Below are positions 1 to 8,493 of a stretch of 64,000 nt of DNA, in pieces; the stretch's first letter is position 1; each line of letters opens with the position of its first letter. Source of the stretch: Methanofollis ethanolicus (GTDB taxonomy: Archaea > Halobacteriota > Methanomicrobia > Methanomicrobiales > Methanofollaceae). The DNA is taken from the NCBI RefSeq assembly GCF_001571385.1, contig NZ_BCNW01000001.1, positions 2,519,470 through 2,583,469 of the forward strand. The letters run 5' to 3'. The position numbers and the translations under genes are program-made. Under the pieces are notes generated by a model. That model made no database searches. It was not told the DNA's origin and saw only the letters and a list, made by a program, of their open reading frames with translations.

Positions 1-1687
1 GGGCAGGCACAGGCTCGACGTAGCCGGCGACCTCCTGTTCGGGCGGGCGGTAGGCCATCCCCTTGCCCATCGTGTAACTCTGCTTGGCGTACAGAATGGT
101 GTCGTGGCGGAGTTCTGTCCAGGAGGCGAGGGAGGTGGCGAGTTCCTTCTCCTGCCAGGCCGTCGTCTGCATGAAGGTCGGGTAGCCCTCCCCGAAACCG
201 GCAAGGAGGGGTTGGAGAGTGTAGAGCCAGCCGATGGCAAGGTTCCTGTTCCACGCACTCTCGTTCTGCGGGAGTTCCCCGGCAAGACGGCCGGCGATGG
301 CGTCATAGTGCTCGTACCGACTGTCGCCATTCTCGTCCAGGATCGCGTCGGCCCTCTCGGAGCCGAGGAGGGCCATCACGTCGAGGGCTGTCGGAATGGA
401 GCGCTCGCCGTCATGGAGGGTAAAGGGCGTGCCCGTGCTGGTGAAATCACCGGTGTACGGGTACACGAGTTCTGAGAAGATGTACGAGTCAAGGAGGAAG
501 CGCTGACCCATGAAACGGAACCCCTGCGTCGCATTGAGGCAGGTGCGTGCCTCTTCAGGGGTAAAGGCGATGCAGTCGGCGGTACCGCCGTAGATCGCGG
601 GGGCGCGGTACGTGCCGAGTTCCCGCTGCAGGGCCGCCACCTGGTCCTGAGAGAGGTCGGTTTTCGGGCCGCCGAAGAGGGCGGACATCGCCGCGAGATA
701 GTCGCGGGGGCCGAGATCGTCAGCGTAGCCTGTATAGAAGGCGGTGACCTCATAGATCCGGTCCCACCTCTCCATCAGGGCCGGGTCGTCGGCGAGGGCC
801 GTCGAGACCTGGGCGGCGCCGATCGTCTGGACCCTCGCGTCCTCAGGGGTCACGAGGGTACCGTTGAGGAGGAAGGCCATCCGGCCGTGCCACATCATCG
901 CCAGGAAGTAGTTCTCCAGTCTCTCCGACCGGGTGTAGTGGCCGCGAGGAAGGTACTGCGAGTAGTCCTCCTCGTACCTGAAGAGGGGCGAGGCGTCGGT
1001 GCCGGCATGGCCGCGGATCAGGAGGAGTTCGGCCTCCACGTCGGGCCTGATCTCCTCAGGGACAGCAACACCGTAGCGCTGCACGTCTCCGGCTTCAAAC
1101 CCGGTGCCGGCACCGACCTGCTGTGCCTCAGGGGCGAGAAGACTGGTTGCCACGCCGAAGTACACCGCATTGCGCCGGGCCGCCTCCTTCGCCTCGCCGC
1201 TCGACTGCTCGTAGGTCTCCATCGAGATATTGAGAAGGGCGGAGTCGAGGACATACAGGTCGTCGTACAGCCTCTCCTCCTCGACCGCCCGCATCGTCTC
1301 GTCGAACTGGATATGGTAGAGGTGCAGGAGAGAGTCGGTGCTCACAAAGACCGGGACGCCCTCTTCTTTCAGGGCGGCATAGGGCCTGACCATGTCGGCG
1401 CCGCCGGGACCGAGGGGATTTTCGACGACGACGAAACCATGTGCCGCCAGGAGGGCCTCGGCCCCGGGGCCGAGGGAGAGGGCGGCGTCGACCTCCTGCC
1501 AGTTGGTGACATTCACCGTCTCAAGGGGGAGGGGGTACTGCGGCGCGGAGAGGTTCACCGCCAGAGGTGCGGGGGTCGGGTACGCGGAAAAATTCGTCTC
1601 CGGTTGGGGCGCTTCCGGGGAGGTCACGCACCCGGCAAGAAGAGCGACCGCACAGAGGAGCAGGGCAAGAAGGGCAGTCCGGTCCAT
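1..1687 (-). CDS. DUF3160 family lipoprotein (3' end outside window)
   Basis: Reading the minus strand from the ATG at 1687 gives one open frame that runs off the window edge (more than 560 residues). The N-terminus is a lipoprotein signal peptide: MDR, a Leu/Ala-rich stretch and the lipobox LAGC at about residues 17-20, so the protein should be anchored outside the membrane. Segments such as 'VPVFVSTDSLLHLYHIQFDE' match what I recall of the large secreted DUF3160 family, which has no known function. Thr/Asn/Pro-rich sequence follows the lipobox. It is divergent from trm1, with tRNA-Arg between them. The family call is from memory of its conserved core; the C-terminus cannot be judged. Confidence 0.8.
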   Translation of the reverse strand, partial: MDRTALLALLLCAVALLAGCVTSPEAPQPETNFSAYPTPAPLAVNLSAPQYPLPLETVNVTNWQEVDAALSLGPGAEALLAAHGFVVVENPLGPGGADMVRPYAALKEEGVPVFVSTDSLLHLYHIQFDETMRAVEEERLYDDLYVLDSALLNISMETYEQSSGEAKEAARRNAVYFGVATSLLAPEAQQVGAGTGFEAGDVQRYGVAVPEEIRPDVEAELLLIRGHAGTDASPLFRYEEDYSQYLPRGHYTRSERLENYFLAMMWHGRMAFLLNGTLVTPEDARVQTIGAAQVSTALADDPALMERWDRIYEVTAFYTGYADDLGPRDYLAAMSALFGGPKTDLSQDQVAALQRELGTYRAPAIYGGTADCIAFTPEEARTCLNATQGFRFMGQRFLLDSYIFSELVYPYTGDFTSTGTPFTLHDGERSIPTALDVMALLGSERADAILDENGDSRYEHYDAIAGRLAGELPQNESAWNRNLAIGWLYTLQPLLAGFGEGYPTFMQTTAWQEKELATSLASWTELRHDTILYAKQSYTMGKGMAYRPPEQEVAGYVEPVPA

Positions 1688-1747
1688 GGACGATCAAAGG
1701 GCGGCAGGGCCAAAAAAAGTATGCTTCAACACGGCGCGAAAAAGGAG

Positions 1748-1822
1748 CGGGCTTGGGGGGATTTGAACCCCCGGCATTCAGCTTAGGAGGCTGACGCCAT
1801 GTCCTGGCTAGGCCACAAGCCC
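1748..1822 (-). tRNA. tRNA-Arg (anticodon CCT)
   Basis: The minus strand folds as a cloverleaf. The acceptor stem GGGCTTG pairs with CAAGCCC, the anticodon stem TCAGC/GCTGA encloses the loop CTCCTAA (anticodon CCT), and the T arm is GGGGG-TTCAAAT-CCCCC. The discriminator is G and CCA is not encoded. No intron is seen. A G sits at the position-26 equivalent, the residue methylated by the neighbouring Trm1. Confidence 0.95.
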
Positions 1823-1888
1823 AATGATACTCTCTAGTGTGGGTGCCGGGAAGGTATTAAGGTTTTGAAGGCCCACTTTTCTCCCGCA

Positions 1889-3007
1889 ATGGAGAAGGTT
1901 CCGGTCACCGAGGGGAGGACCACGTTTTTTGCGCCGGTTCAGGATGAAAATGCCGCTTTCCCACCGGGTTCGGCTCCGATCTTTTATAACCGGAGGATGG
2001 AGGCGAACAGGGACGCCACGGTGCTCTATCTCTCGGTGATGCAGCCCTCAGACTACCTCGACGCCATGGGCGCAATGGGCGCGCGTGGCCTGCGTGTCGC
2101 CCACGAGGTCGGCATCCCGGTGACGGTCAACGACATCAGCCCCGCGGCCGCGGCCGAGATCCGGGAGAATGCCGACAGGGTCGGCGGGGAGATCGAGGTG
2201 ACCTGCATGGACGCCAACGCCCTGATGAGCACGAGGAGGTTCGACGCCGTGGACCTCGACCCCTTCGGCACGCCCGCCCCCTTCACCGACGCCGCCTGCC
2301 GGAGCGCAAAACGTTTCCTCTGCGTGACCGCGACCGACACCGCCCCCCTCTGCGGGGCCCACCTGAAGGCCGGGATGCGCCGGTACTTCGCACGGCCGAT
2401 GAACACCGAGTACCACCGCGAGGTGGGGCTGCGCATTCTTCTCGGCTTTGTGGCAAGGGAGATGGTGAAGTACGACCGGGGCATCACCCCGATCTTCTGC
2501 TTCGCGCACGAGCACTTCGTCCGCCTCCACCTGCGGGTCTGGGGGCGGGTCAAGAACGCCGACCAGACCATGGCCAGGATCGGCTACGTGATGCAGTGTC
2601 CGCACTGTTTCTACCGCGAGGAGCAGGCGGGCCTGCTCCCGGAGACGGCGACCTGCCCGGTGTGCGGGGCGGCCCTGCGGCCGGTCGGCCCGCTCTGGCT
2701 CGGGGCGGTGAACGACCCCGGGACCATCGGGGCGATGATCGAGCGCCTCCCCACGATGGGCCTCGGGACAGAGACCTACCTCTCCCGCCTCCTCCCCCTC
2801 CTCGCGGAGGAACTCCCGACCGCGAGTTTCTACGACTACCACAAGGTCGCCCAGAGGCTGCGGGCCTCGCCGCCCGCGATCGACGTCGTGATCAACCGCC
2901 TGCGGGACGCGGGATACCAGGCGACGCGGACCCACTACGAGGGGACCGGGATCAGGACGGACGCACCGCTCTCCGTGCTCGAAGAGGCTATCACGCGGCG
3001 CAGGTGA
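1889..3007 (+). CDS. trm1: tRNA (guanine26-N2)-dimethyltransferase Trm1
   Basis: Trm1 dimethylates N2 of G26 in tRNA using S-adenosylmethionine. The protein has the family N-terminus (TEG...FYNRRMEANRD), a Rossmann SAM-binding region (YLDAMGAMGARGLR) and a DLDPFGTPAPF catalytic segment near residue 120. A C-terminal zinc ribbon (CPHC...CPVC) lies near residues 240-265. Its 372 residues fit archaeal Trm1. I chose the ATG at 1889 because it gives the same short N-terminus as archaeal homologues. An in-frame TTG at 1865 would add eight residues and cannot be excluded. It is transcribed away from tRNA-Arg, with a repeat copy downstream. Confidence 0.93.
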   Translation: MEKVPVTEGRTTFFAPVQDENAAFPPGSAPIFYNRRMEANRDATVLYLSVMQPSDYLDAMGAMGARGLRVAHEVGIPVTVNDISPAAAAEIRENADRVGGEIEVTCMDANALMSTRRFDAVDLDPFGTPAPFTDAACRSAKRFLCVTATDTAPLCGAHLKAGMRRYFARPMNTEYHREVGLRILLGFVAREMVKYDRGITPIFCFAHEHFVRLHLRVWGRVKNADQTMARIGYVMQCPHCFYREEQAGLLPETATCPVCGAALRPVGPLWLGAVNDPGTIGAMIERLPTMGLGTETYLSRLLPLLAEELPTASFYDYHKVAQRLRASPPAIDVVINRLRDAGYQATRTHYEGTGIRTDAPLSVLEEAITRRR

Positions 3008-3062
3008 GATTAGATCAGGGGAAATACCCCGGACCTGAGAACCTACGTTTTTTGACTTTTTT

Positions 3063-3275
3063 GGTCGTCCCACATAAGATAGGACAGGGGAAGTGCGAAT
3101 ACGAGATCTTGCAGGGAGATTACCATCTCACCCCTATCCTACTGGCAGGGTGCGAACGAAGTGAGCATGAGAAATACGGGAAAATCGAAGATTTTCCTGT
3201 TCCGGCAAATTTAGATTTTTCAAGCGGCAGTCCCCGGACAAGCCACTTCGGAACCGGATTGTACAGAACGCAAAA
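3063..3275. repeat. degenerate copy of interspersed modular repeat R1
   Basis: The 312-bp gap between trm1 and the DRG gene holds no gene. It contains the ordered blocks seen in other R1 copies: a 'gacaggggaag' region, 'accatctcacccctatcct', 'tggcaggg', the palindromic 'gcgaacgaagtgagcatgag', a short AT hairpin (gaaaatcgaagattttc), and 'gcggcagtccccggac..gccacttc'. It is more diverged than the 37.7 and 48.9 kb copies. Confidence 0.6.
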
Positions 3276-3319
3276 AAAGTGCATGACGGCCGGGCAGAGG
3301 GCCCGACCGGGATGATCCC

Positions 3320-4432
3320 TCAGAACCTGGTGACGATGGTGATGATGTCGCTGTCGGCGAGGGTGTGCTGGAGGCCGACACGCTGGGCGTCGTGCTTCAC
3401 AGACTTGCCCCAGACCTTCGCATACCTGAACTTGTCCACGAAGTCGCGGTGGAGGCGGCGGCAGACGTCCTCGACAGTCGAGCCTGACCTGACGATCATC
3501 GGTTCGTCCATGTCGGCCGCACCGCCGAGGGGCTTCATGTACAGGCGCATGAAGCCGAGGTGCTCGTAGATCGCGTCCTTCAGCTCCTCGACATTGTAAC
3601 CGGAGTGGGCCGAGATCATGTGAGGTTCCTCGCCGAAGCGCTCGACAAGGTCGGTCTCGATCTCCTTTCTCGTCTTCTCGTCGACCAGGTCGACCTTGTT
3701 GATCGCGATGAAGGCCGGGACATAGATACGGTTTCCGATCATGGCGTCGATGAAATCGTCCTGGTTGACGTTGCCGCGGATGAGGACGTCGGCGTTCATG
3801 ACCTTGTTCTCGGCGAGGATGGACCGCACTTCCTCGATGTCGAGGGCCTCGTCACCGACATAGTTGAGCCTGATACCTCCGTTCCCGCTCTTCTTGATGG
3901 TGATGTCGGGCTTCGGCTTGTTGATCCTGATGCCTGCGTCGTACAGTTCCCGCATCAGGACATCGATATGCCGGCCATTATAGACGTCGCCGAGGATGAG
4001 GATCAGGTCGGCGCTCCGCACCACGCCGATGACCTCCTTGCCGCGCCCCTTGCCCATCGCCGCACCCGCGATGAGGCCCGGGATATCGAGGACCTGGATC
4101 TTCGCGCCCCGGTGCTCCAGGATGCCGGGCACGACCGTGAGGGTCGTGAAGGCATAGGCCGCGACCTCGCTCTCCTGGCCGGTGAGCTGGTTCAGGAGCG
4201 TGGACTTACCGACAGACGGGAAACCGACGAGCACGACCGTCCCGTCCCCGGATTTCTTGACCGAATAGCCCTCGCCGGTGCCCGAGGACTTCATCGCCCG
4301 CTGGACGGCTTCTTCCTTGATCTTGGCGAGCTTCGCCTTCAGGCGGCCGATGTGTTTGGATGTGGCCTTGTTGTATACCGTGCGCTGGAGTTCGTCTTCG
4401 ATCTCCTTGATCTCATCTTCAAGACCACTCAT
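3320..4432 (-). CDS. DRG-family GTP-binding protein
   Basis: A 370-residue OBG/DRG translation-associated GTPase. An N-terminal coiled region (about 1-60) carries Lys/Arg-rich sequence. The G domain then shows G1 GFPSVGKS (about 69-76), the G2/G3 region with DIPGLI (about 116-121) and NKVD (G4). The C-terminal about 80 residues form a TGS domain ending in DSDIITIVTRF. Length and order match archaeal DRG. These GTPases associate with ribosomes and translation factors. The gene stands alone, with tRNA-Glu divergent to its upstream side and the convergent trm1 beyond its end. Confidence 0.93.
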   Translation of the reverse strand: MSGLEDEIKEIEDELQRTVYNKATSKHIGRLKAKLAKIKEEAVQRAMKSSGTGEGYSVKKSGDGTVVLVGFPSVGKSTLLNQLTGQESEVAAYAFTTLTVVPGILEHRGAKIQVLDIPGLIAGAAMGKGRGKEVIGVVRSADLILILGDVYNGRHIDVLMRELYDAGIRINKPKPDITIKKSGNGGIRLNYVGDEALDIEEVRSILAENKVMNADVLIRGNVNQDDFIDAMIGNRIYVPAFIAINKVDLVDEKTRKEIETDLVERFGEEPHMISAHSGYNVEELKDAIYEHLGFMRLYMKPLGGAADMDEPMIVRSGSTVEDVCRRLHRDFVDKFRYAKVWGKSVKHDAQRVGLQHTLADSDIITIVTRF

Positions 4433-4603
4433 TCCTCATAGATCTGTTAGCTGACTACATAAGGATCATGGATAGGGAACGCCGGCGCTCCCTCGCGCGG
4501 CCCCTACCGCAGAGATACGGACACCGCCGGATCGGGAGGCGCAGACAGGAATGGTTAAATACCGACATATCCTACATTGTAGAGCACTTAGGTGCCAACG
4601 ATT

Positions 4604-4678
4604 GCTGCTATAGTGTAGACCGGCCAATCATGCAGGACTCTCACTCCTGCGACTGGGGTTCGAATCCCCATAGCAGCA
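4604..4678 (+). tRNA. tRNA-Glu (anticodon CTC)
   Basis: Cloverleaf with acceptor GCTGCTA/TAGCAGC, anticodon stem CAGGA/TCCTG around the loop CTCTCAC (anticodon CTC), and T arm TGGGG-TTCGAAT-CCCCA. The discriminator is A and CCA is not encoded. A TATA-like 'ggttaaata' lies about 45 bp upstream and may be part of its promoter. Confidence 0.95.
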
Positions 4679-5306
4679 TCCGATTTTCTGATGATTTATC
4701 TGTCCTGACCGATGTCAACATTTTCGGATATTATTTCATCATACCGAGAAGGAGCAGCGGACCGTTCCCTTGCTTGGGGTTACAGCAGCATCACCTTCAG
4801 CGTCGTCCACTGGATCTCCACAAAGTTGTCGGGGATGGCATAGACATTGACCATGAGCATATCCCAAAACTCACCCGGGATGGCCATCTCCTCGAACCGA
4901 AGCACTTCCTTCCTGAAATTTTGAACCCTCTCCTCCACCGGGGGGCTGGCCGCCCCCCGGACCCCCCGCCGATGAAGATTGACGGGGGATCGCATCCCGT
5001 CTTCACAATCATCGCTCTGCCTTCCCGCTCCAATCGCAATCCCGGGGGTCCGGGGGCAGCGACCCCGGCGCGGTGGTGTGGGAAGGCATGAATGCATGGG
5101 TGCGCAACAAAAAGGGGAAGATATTTTCTCCACATCCACTGCTATTTTCTGAGAGGGAGAGGACTGAAGAGTTTTGGGATGACCTCCATGAGAGTCGCGG
5201 TGACGGTGTCGCCCGGCGACGAGAGAGTCCACCGGATCCTTCAGGACCCACACCGCCCCAACCCGACCCTTTTTCTCCCCATGACAGAGACACAGAGTAC
5301 CAGCCC
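4679..5306. other. gene-poor gap with a repeat R2 copy and a possible gene remnant
   Basis: No convincing intact gene lies here. At 5020-5092 is a copy of the R2 module: 'tctgccttcccg' followed by a GC hairpin (gggggtccgggggc...gccccgg-like) and 'gggaaggcatg', also found at 38034-38110 and 49563-49637. Around 4925-4970 is another strong GC inverted repeat (cggggggc..gccccccgg). On the minus strand 4780-4910 reads like the tail of a real protein (FEEMAIPGEFWDMLMVNVYA and more) before a stop at 4780. It has no start, so it may be a decayed gene end. Confidence 0.5.
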
Positions 5307-6182
5307 ATGCACTTCGGAGACACCCCCCTACCCCCCCTCAGGCCCGAACCCGGCGAGATCCTCTTCAGACCCCCGACAAGAGAGGACCTCTCAGGCCCCG
5401 GCCTCTTCGCGGCCGACCTCCATGTCCACACCAACCACTCGGACGCCCCGACGAGGGTGAGGGACGCCCTGAAATTCGCCGCACGGCAGGGCATCGGGCT
5501 TGCGATCACCGACCACAACCAGGTCAGCGGCGCCCGGGAGGCGTGCCAGGCCGGTACCGCCGTCCCTGTCATCCCGGGCATCGAGGTGAGCGCGGACGAC
5601 GGCCCCCACCTCCTCCTGTACTTCGCCGCACCCTCCGACCTCAGGGACTTCTACACCAGACACATCGAGACGAAGAAGAGAGACGGACCCTTCATCGCCA
5701 TCAGGATGAGCACCGAGGAGGTCCTGGACGCACGGGAGGGCTACCACTCCGTCGCCGTCGAGGCGCACCCCTGCGGTTATGCCTTCCTGAACCGGGGCAT
5801 CCAGCGAGGCCGGGACAGTACCGGAACCTTCTCCCGCCTCGACGCCCTCGAAGTGATCTCTGGCGGCATGGCCCGCACCCACAACCTGAAGGCCGCGGCC
5901 CTGGCCAGGCGGCACGGCCTCGGGCAGACAGGCGGGACAGACGCCCACCTCCTCCGCGATATCGGGGGCGTCGTCACCTGTGCCCGGGCCGGAACGGTGG
6001 AGGAGTTCCTGGACGCGATTGTGCGCCGCGAAACGCTGGTTATCGGGGAGGAGACGAGCGTCCTCCGGAAGGCGGCGATGGGGGCGGCCGTCCTCCCCCG
6101 CCACCTCCCGTACGCCCTGCCCATCCTGCGGGACCGGGGAGAACGCCTGCTGAAGCACGCCCGGTACAGGCTGCACTCCTGA
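5307..6182 (+). CDS. PHP-domain metal-dependent phosphoesterase
   Basis: This 291-residue protein has the PHP metal-binding motifs in order: DLHVHTNHSD, ITDHNQ, PGIEVSADDGPH, EAHPCG and GGTDAH. PHP proteins of this type hydrolyse phosphoesters with a di- or trinuclear metal centre; the substrate is unknown. I start at the ATG at 5307 (MHFGDTPLPP), because the in-frame extension upstream runs into repeat-derived sequence with no family resemblance. The Shine-Dalgarno sequence is weak. It converges with the ABC-2 permease gene, leaving only 10 bp between them. Confidence 0.85.
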   Translation: MHFGDTPLPPLRPEPGEILFRPPTREDLSGPGLFAADLHVHTNHSDAPTRVRDALKFAARQGIGLAITDHNQVSGAREACQAGTAVPVIPGIEVSADDGPHLLLYFAAPSDLRDFYTRHIETKKRDGPFIAIRMSTEEVLDAREGYHSVAVEAHPCGYAFLNRGIQRGRDSTGTFSRLDALEVISGGMARTHNLKAAALARRHGLGQTGGTDAHLLRDIGGVVTCARAGTVEEFLDAIVRRETLVIGEETSVLRKAAMGAAVLPRHLPYALPILRDRGERLLKHARYRLHS

Positions 6183-6192
6183 GGGGGCCCTC

Positions 6193-6942
6193 TCATACTG
6201 TGATCTTTCTGAAGAGATAGGCCCCGACAACCGCCGTCGCGACGGCACACCCGCTCAGCACGATACCGCAGAGGACCGGGTCGATCTGGGCCGATCCTGT
6301 CAGCCCATAGCGTATCCCCTCCACCCCGTAGGTGAGGGGGTCCAGGAGCGTGAGCGGCTGGATCCAGGACGGCAGACTGCTGATCGGGAACAGCGCACCG
6401 GAGAGGCCGAAAACCGGGAAGACGACAAAGTTCATGACGAGCTGGAACCCGTGCATGTCCTCCATGCGGGATGCGATGGCGATGCCAAATGCAGTGAAGG
6501 TCACACCGATGAGGAGCATGAAGAAGAATGCGATCACGAACCCGGCCGGATTCGCAAGGTGCAGCCCGATGAAGAGCGAGAGCACCAGCATGATCACGCC
6601 CTGGATGAACGCCGTCGTGGCGCCCCCCATCGTCTGGCCCAGCATGATCTCGATCCTGGAGACCGGGGCGACCAGGGTCTCTTTGAGGAACCCGAACTGC
6701 TTGTCCCAGATCACCTGGATCCCTGAGAAGATGGAGGTGAACAGGACGCTCATCGAGACGATGCCTGGGATGAGGAATGTGGCATAGTCCTCCCCGGCTC
6801 CCGGGATCCGCACCACCCCGTTCAGCCCGAAGCCCATGATCACCAGGAAAAAGAGGGGCATCCCCAGGCTGCCGACGATCCTGCTCCGCGAACGCAGATA
6901 AAGTTTGAGGTTTCGCAGCCAGATGGTAGAGACGATGTCCAT
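6193..6942 (-). CDS. ABC-2 type transporter permease (DrrB-like)
   Basis: A 249-residue integral membrane protein with about six hydrophobic segments: one near residues 25-45, then five between about 60 and 245. It has the DrrB/ABC-2 family layout, including the central GQTMGGATTAFIQG region. It is the last gene of a three-gene operon (PadR regulator, ATPase, permease), one base after the ATPase stop. With the ATPase it should form an exporter for a hydrophobic compound; the substrate cannot be read from sequence. Confidence 0.9.
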   Translation of the reverse strand: MDIVSTIWLRNLKLYLRSRSRIVGSLGMPLFFLVIMGFGLNGVVRIPGAGEDYATFLIPGIVSMSVLFTSIFSGIQVIWDKQFGFLKETLVAPVSRIEIMLGQTMGGATTAFIQGVIMLVLSLFIGLHLANPAGFVIAFFFMLLIGVTFTAFGIAIASRMEDMHGFQLVMNFVVFPVFGLSGALFPISSLPSWIQPLTLLDPLTYGVEGIRYGLTGSAQIDPVLCGIVLSGCAVATAVVGAYLFRKITV

Positions 6943-6943
6943 G

Positions 6944-7930
6944 TTACCGCCTCATCCGCGGGTGCATCCGCATCTGGTCCGTGCCTGACGCGTGTTCGTC
7001 CCGCATCGCCCGCCCGGTCATGTGCAGGAAGACGTCCTCAAGGGTCGGAGTGTGCATGGAGACCGACCTGATGCCGAGGCCCTGCGAACTGAGGAGGGTC
7101 ACGATCCCGGCGATCTCCTCTCCGGCGTGCTTGAGGCGCACGCTCACCGCCCCGTCCTGCCTTTCCACCAGGCCAGGCCACACCGCATCGAGGCTGGCAT
7201 AGACCTCCCCAGCGTCAGGTGAGTCGATGGCGATGATGTCTCCCCCGATCCCGGACTTGAGATTTTTCGGCGTGTCCATGGCAACGATCCTGCCATGATC
7301 GATGATCGCAACCCGGTCGCAGAGGCGGTCGGCCTCCTCCATGTAATGGGTGGTGAGAATGATCGTGATCCCGTCCTCGGCGTTCAGGCGCTCGATATAT
7401 CCCCAGAGATGGTTTCTCGTCTGCGGGTCCAGGCCGATGGAGGGTTCGTCCAGGAAGAGCACGGCCGGCCGGTGCAGGAGGCCGCGCGCGATCTCAAGGC
7501 GTCGTTTCATCCCGCCCGAGAAGGTCTTGACCTGGAGGTCTTTCTTCTCGCTCAGGCCGACCAGGTCGAGGAGTTCGGCGGTCCGCCGTTCACGCACCTC
7601 TTTCGGGATCCGGTAGAGGCGGCCGTGGAAGTCCATGTTCTCGGCGGCGGTGAGTTCTTCGTCCAGGGTCTGGTCCTGGAAGACGATCCCGATGGACCGG
7701 CGCACCCCGTCCTCGTCGGTCATGATGTCGTGGCCGTCGACGGTCGCCCGGCCGGACGTCGGCCTGAGCATGGTCGCCAGCATCGAGATGGTGGTGGTCT
7801 TGCCGGCGCCGTTCGGCCCGAGCAGGCCGAAGATCTCGCCTTTCCGGATCGCAAACGAGATGTGGTCGACAGCCACGAAGTCGTCGAAGCTCCTGGTGAG
7901 CGCCTGCACGTCGACGGCAGGGGCGGTCAT
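6944..7930 (-). CDS. ABC transporter ATP-binding protein (DrrA-like)
   Basis: A 328-residue ATPase with Walker A GPNGAGKTTT, the signature FSGGMKRRLEIARGL, Walker B AVLFLDEPSIGLD and a switch His (TTHYMEEAD). A C-terminal extension is typical of DrrA-type exporters. I chose the ATG at 7930 because it overlaps the PadR stop as ATGA (7927-7930), implying translational coupling. A start nine codons upstream would cut into the PadR frame. It energises the adjacent permease. Confidence 0.92.
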   Translation of the reverse strand: MTAPAVDVQALTRSFDDFVAVDHISFAIRKGEIFGLLGPNGAGKTTTISMLATMLRPTSGRATVDGHDIMTDEDGVRRSIGIVFQDQTLDEELTAAENMDFHGRLYRIPKEVRERRTAELLDLVGLSEKKDLQVKTFSGGMKRRLEIARGLLHRPAVLFLDEPSIGLDPQTRNHLWGYIERLNAEDGITIILTTHYMEEADRLCDRVAIIDHGRIVAMDTPKNLKSGIGGDIIAIDSPDAGEVYASLDAVWPGLVERQDGAVSVRLKHAGEEIAGIVTLLSSQGLGIRSVSMHTPTLEDVFLHMTGRAMRDEHASGTDQMRMHPRMRR

Positions 7931-8418
7931 GCTATCCTCCGCAGGTCTTCGAGGCATTGCCTGAGAATTTCTGCCGCCCGTTCATCTTTTTCAGGCGGGA
8001 GTGCGTCGATGACGCTTCTGATATCGATGACCAGGGAATTCAACCCGGGTTTTTCGTCTCCAAACATCTCGAGGATCAGATTTTTCATCTGCAGCATCTT
8101 CTCTCTCGACTCTCGCCGGTGCCGTCGGTGAACCTGCAGCGCCTCCTCGCCGCTCCCGGTCAGTTCGTAGACCTGCTTCGAACGCTTCTCGGTCTCAAAG
8201 ACGCGTATGAGTCCTTCTTCTTCGAGGTGTTTCAGCAGGGGATAGAGGGCCCCCTTGCTCGGGACCCATGCCCCTTCGGTCTTCCCTTCGATCTCCTTGA
8301 GGAGGTCGTAGCCCGACTTCGGGCTCTGGGAAAGAGAGTGCAGGATGTAGAGCGCGAGAAAGCCCCGCCCCCGTCCGCCATGCGATGGAAAATGCGAGAT
8401 ACCTGTCATGATGGTCAC
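7927..8418 (-). CDS. PadR-family transcriptional regulator
   Basis: A winged-helix repressor of up to 163 residues. The PadR core LAL YILHSLSQSPKSGYDLLKEI, KGALYPLLKHLEEEGLI and YELTGSGEEAL is clear. A charged helical C-terminal part probably forms the dimer interface. It heads the exporter operon and very likely autoregulates it through the palindrome at 8413-8458. A TATA box at 8441-8446 predicts transcription starting at or just before the GTG at 8418; the ATG at 8409 (three codons in) is the alternative start. Confidence 0.9.
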   Translation of the reverse strand: MTIMTGISHFPSHGGRGRGFLALYILHSLSQSPKSGYDLLKEIEGKTEGAWVPSKGALYPLLKHLEEEGLIRVFETEKRSKQVYELTGSGEEALQVHRRHRRESREKMLQMKNLILEMFGDEKPGLNSLVIDIRSVIDALPPEKDERAAEILRQCLEDLRRIA

Positions 8419-8458
8419 ACAGTACTTAATTGAACCGTTCTATATAGCACTGTGTACC
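8413..8458 (-). promoter_or_regulatory. promoter and probable PadR operator
   Basis: An inverted repeat, ggtcacacagtactta ... tagcactgtgtacc, brackets the TATA box TATATA at 8441-8446, read on the minus strand. The arms share ACACAGT/ACTGTGT. A regulator bound here would cover the TATA box and the start site of the padR operon, so autorepression is likely (inference). Confidence 0.6.
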
Positions 8459-8493
8459 CCGGGAAAATATAATCTTATCCCCGCCCCCGGCCC

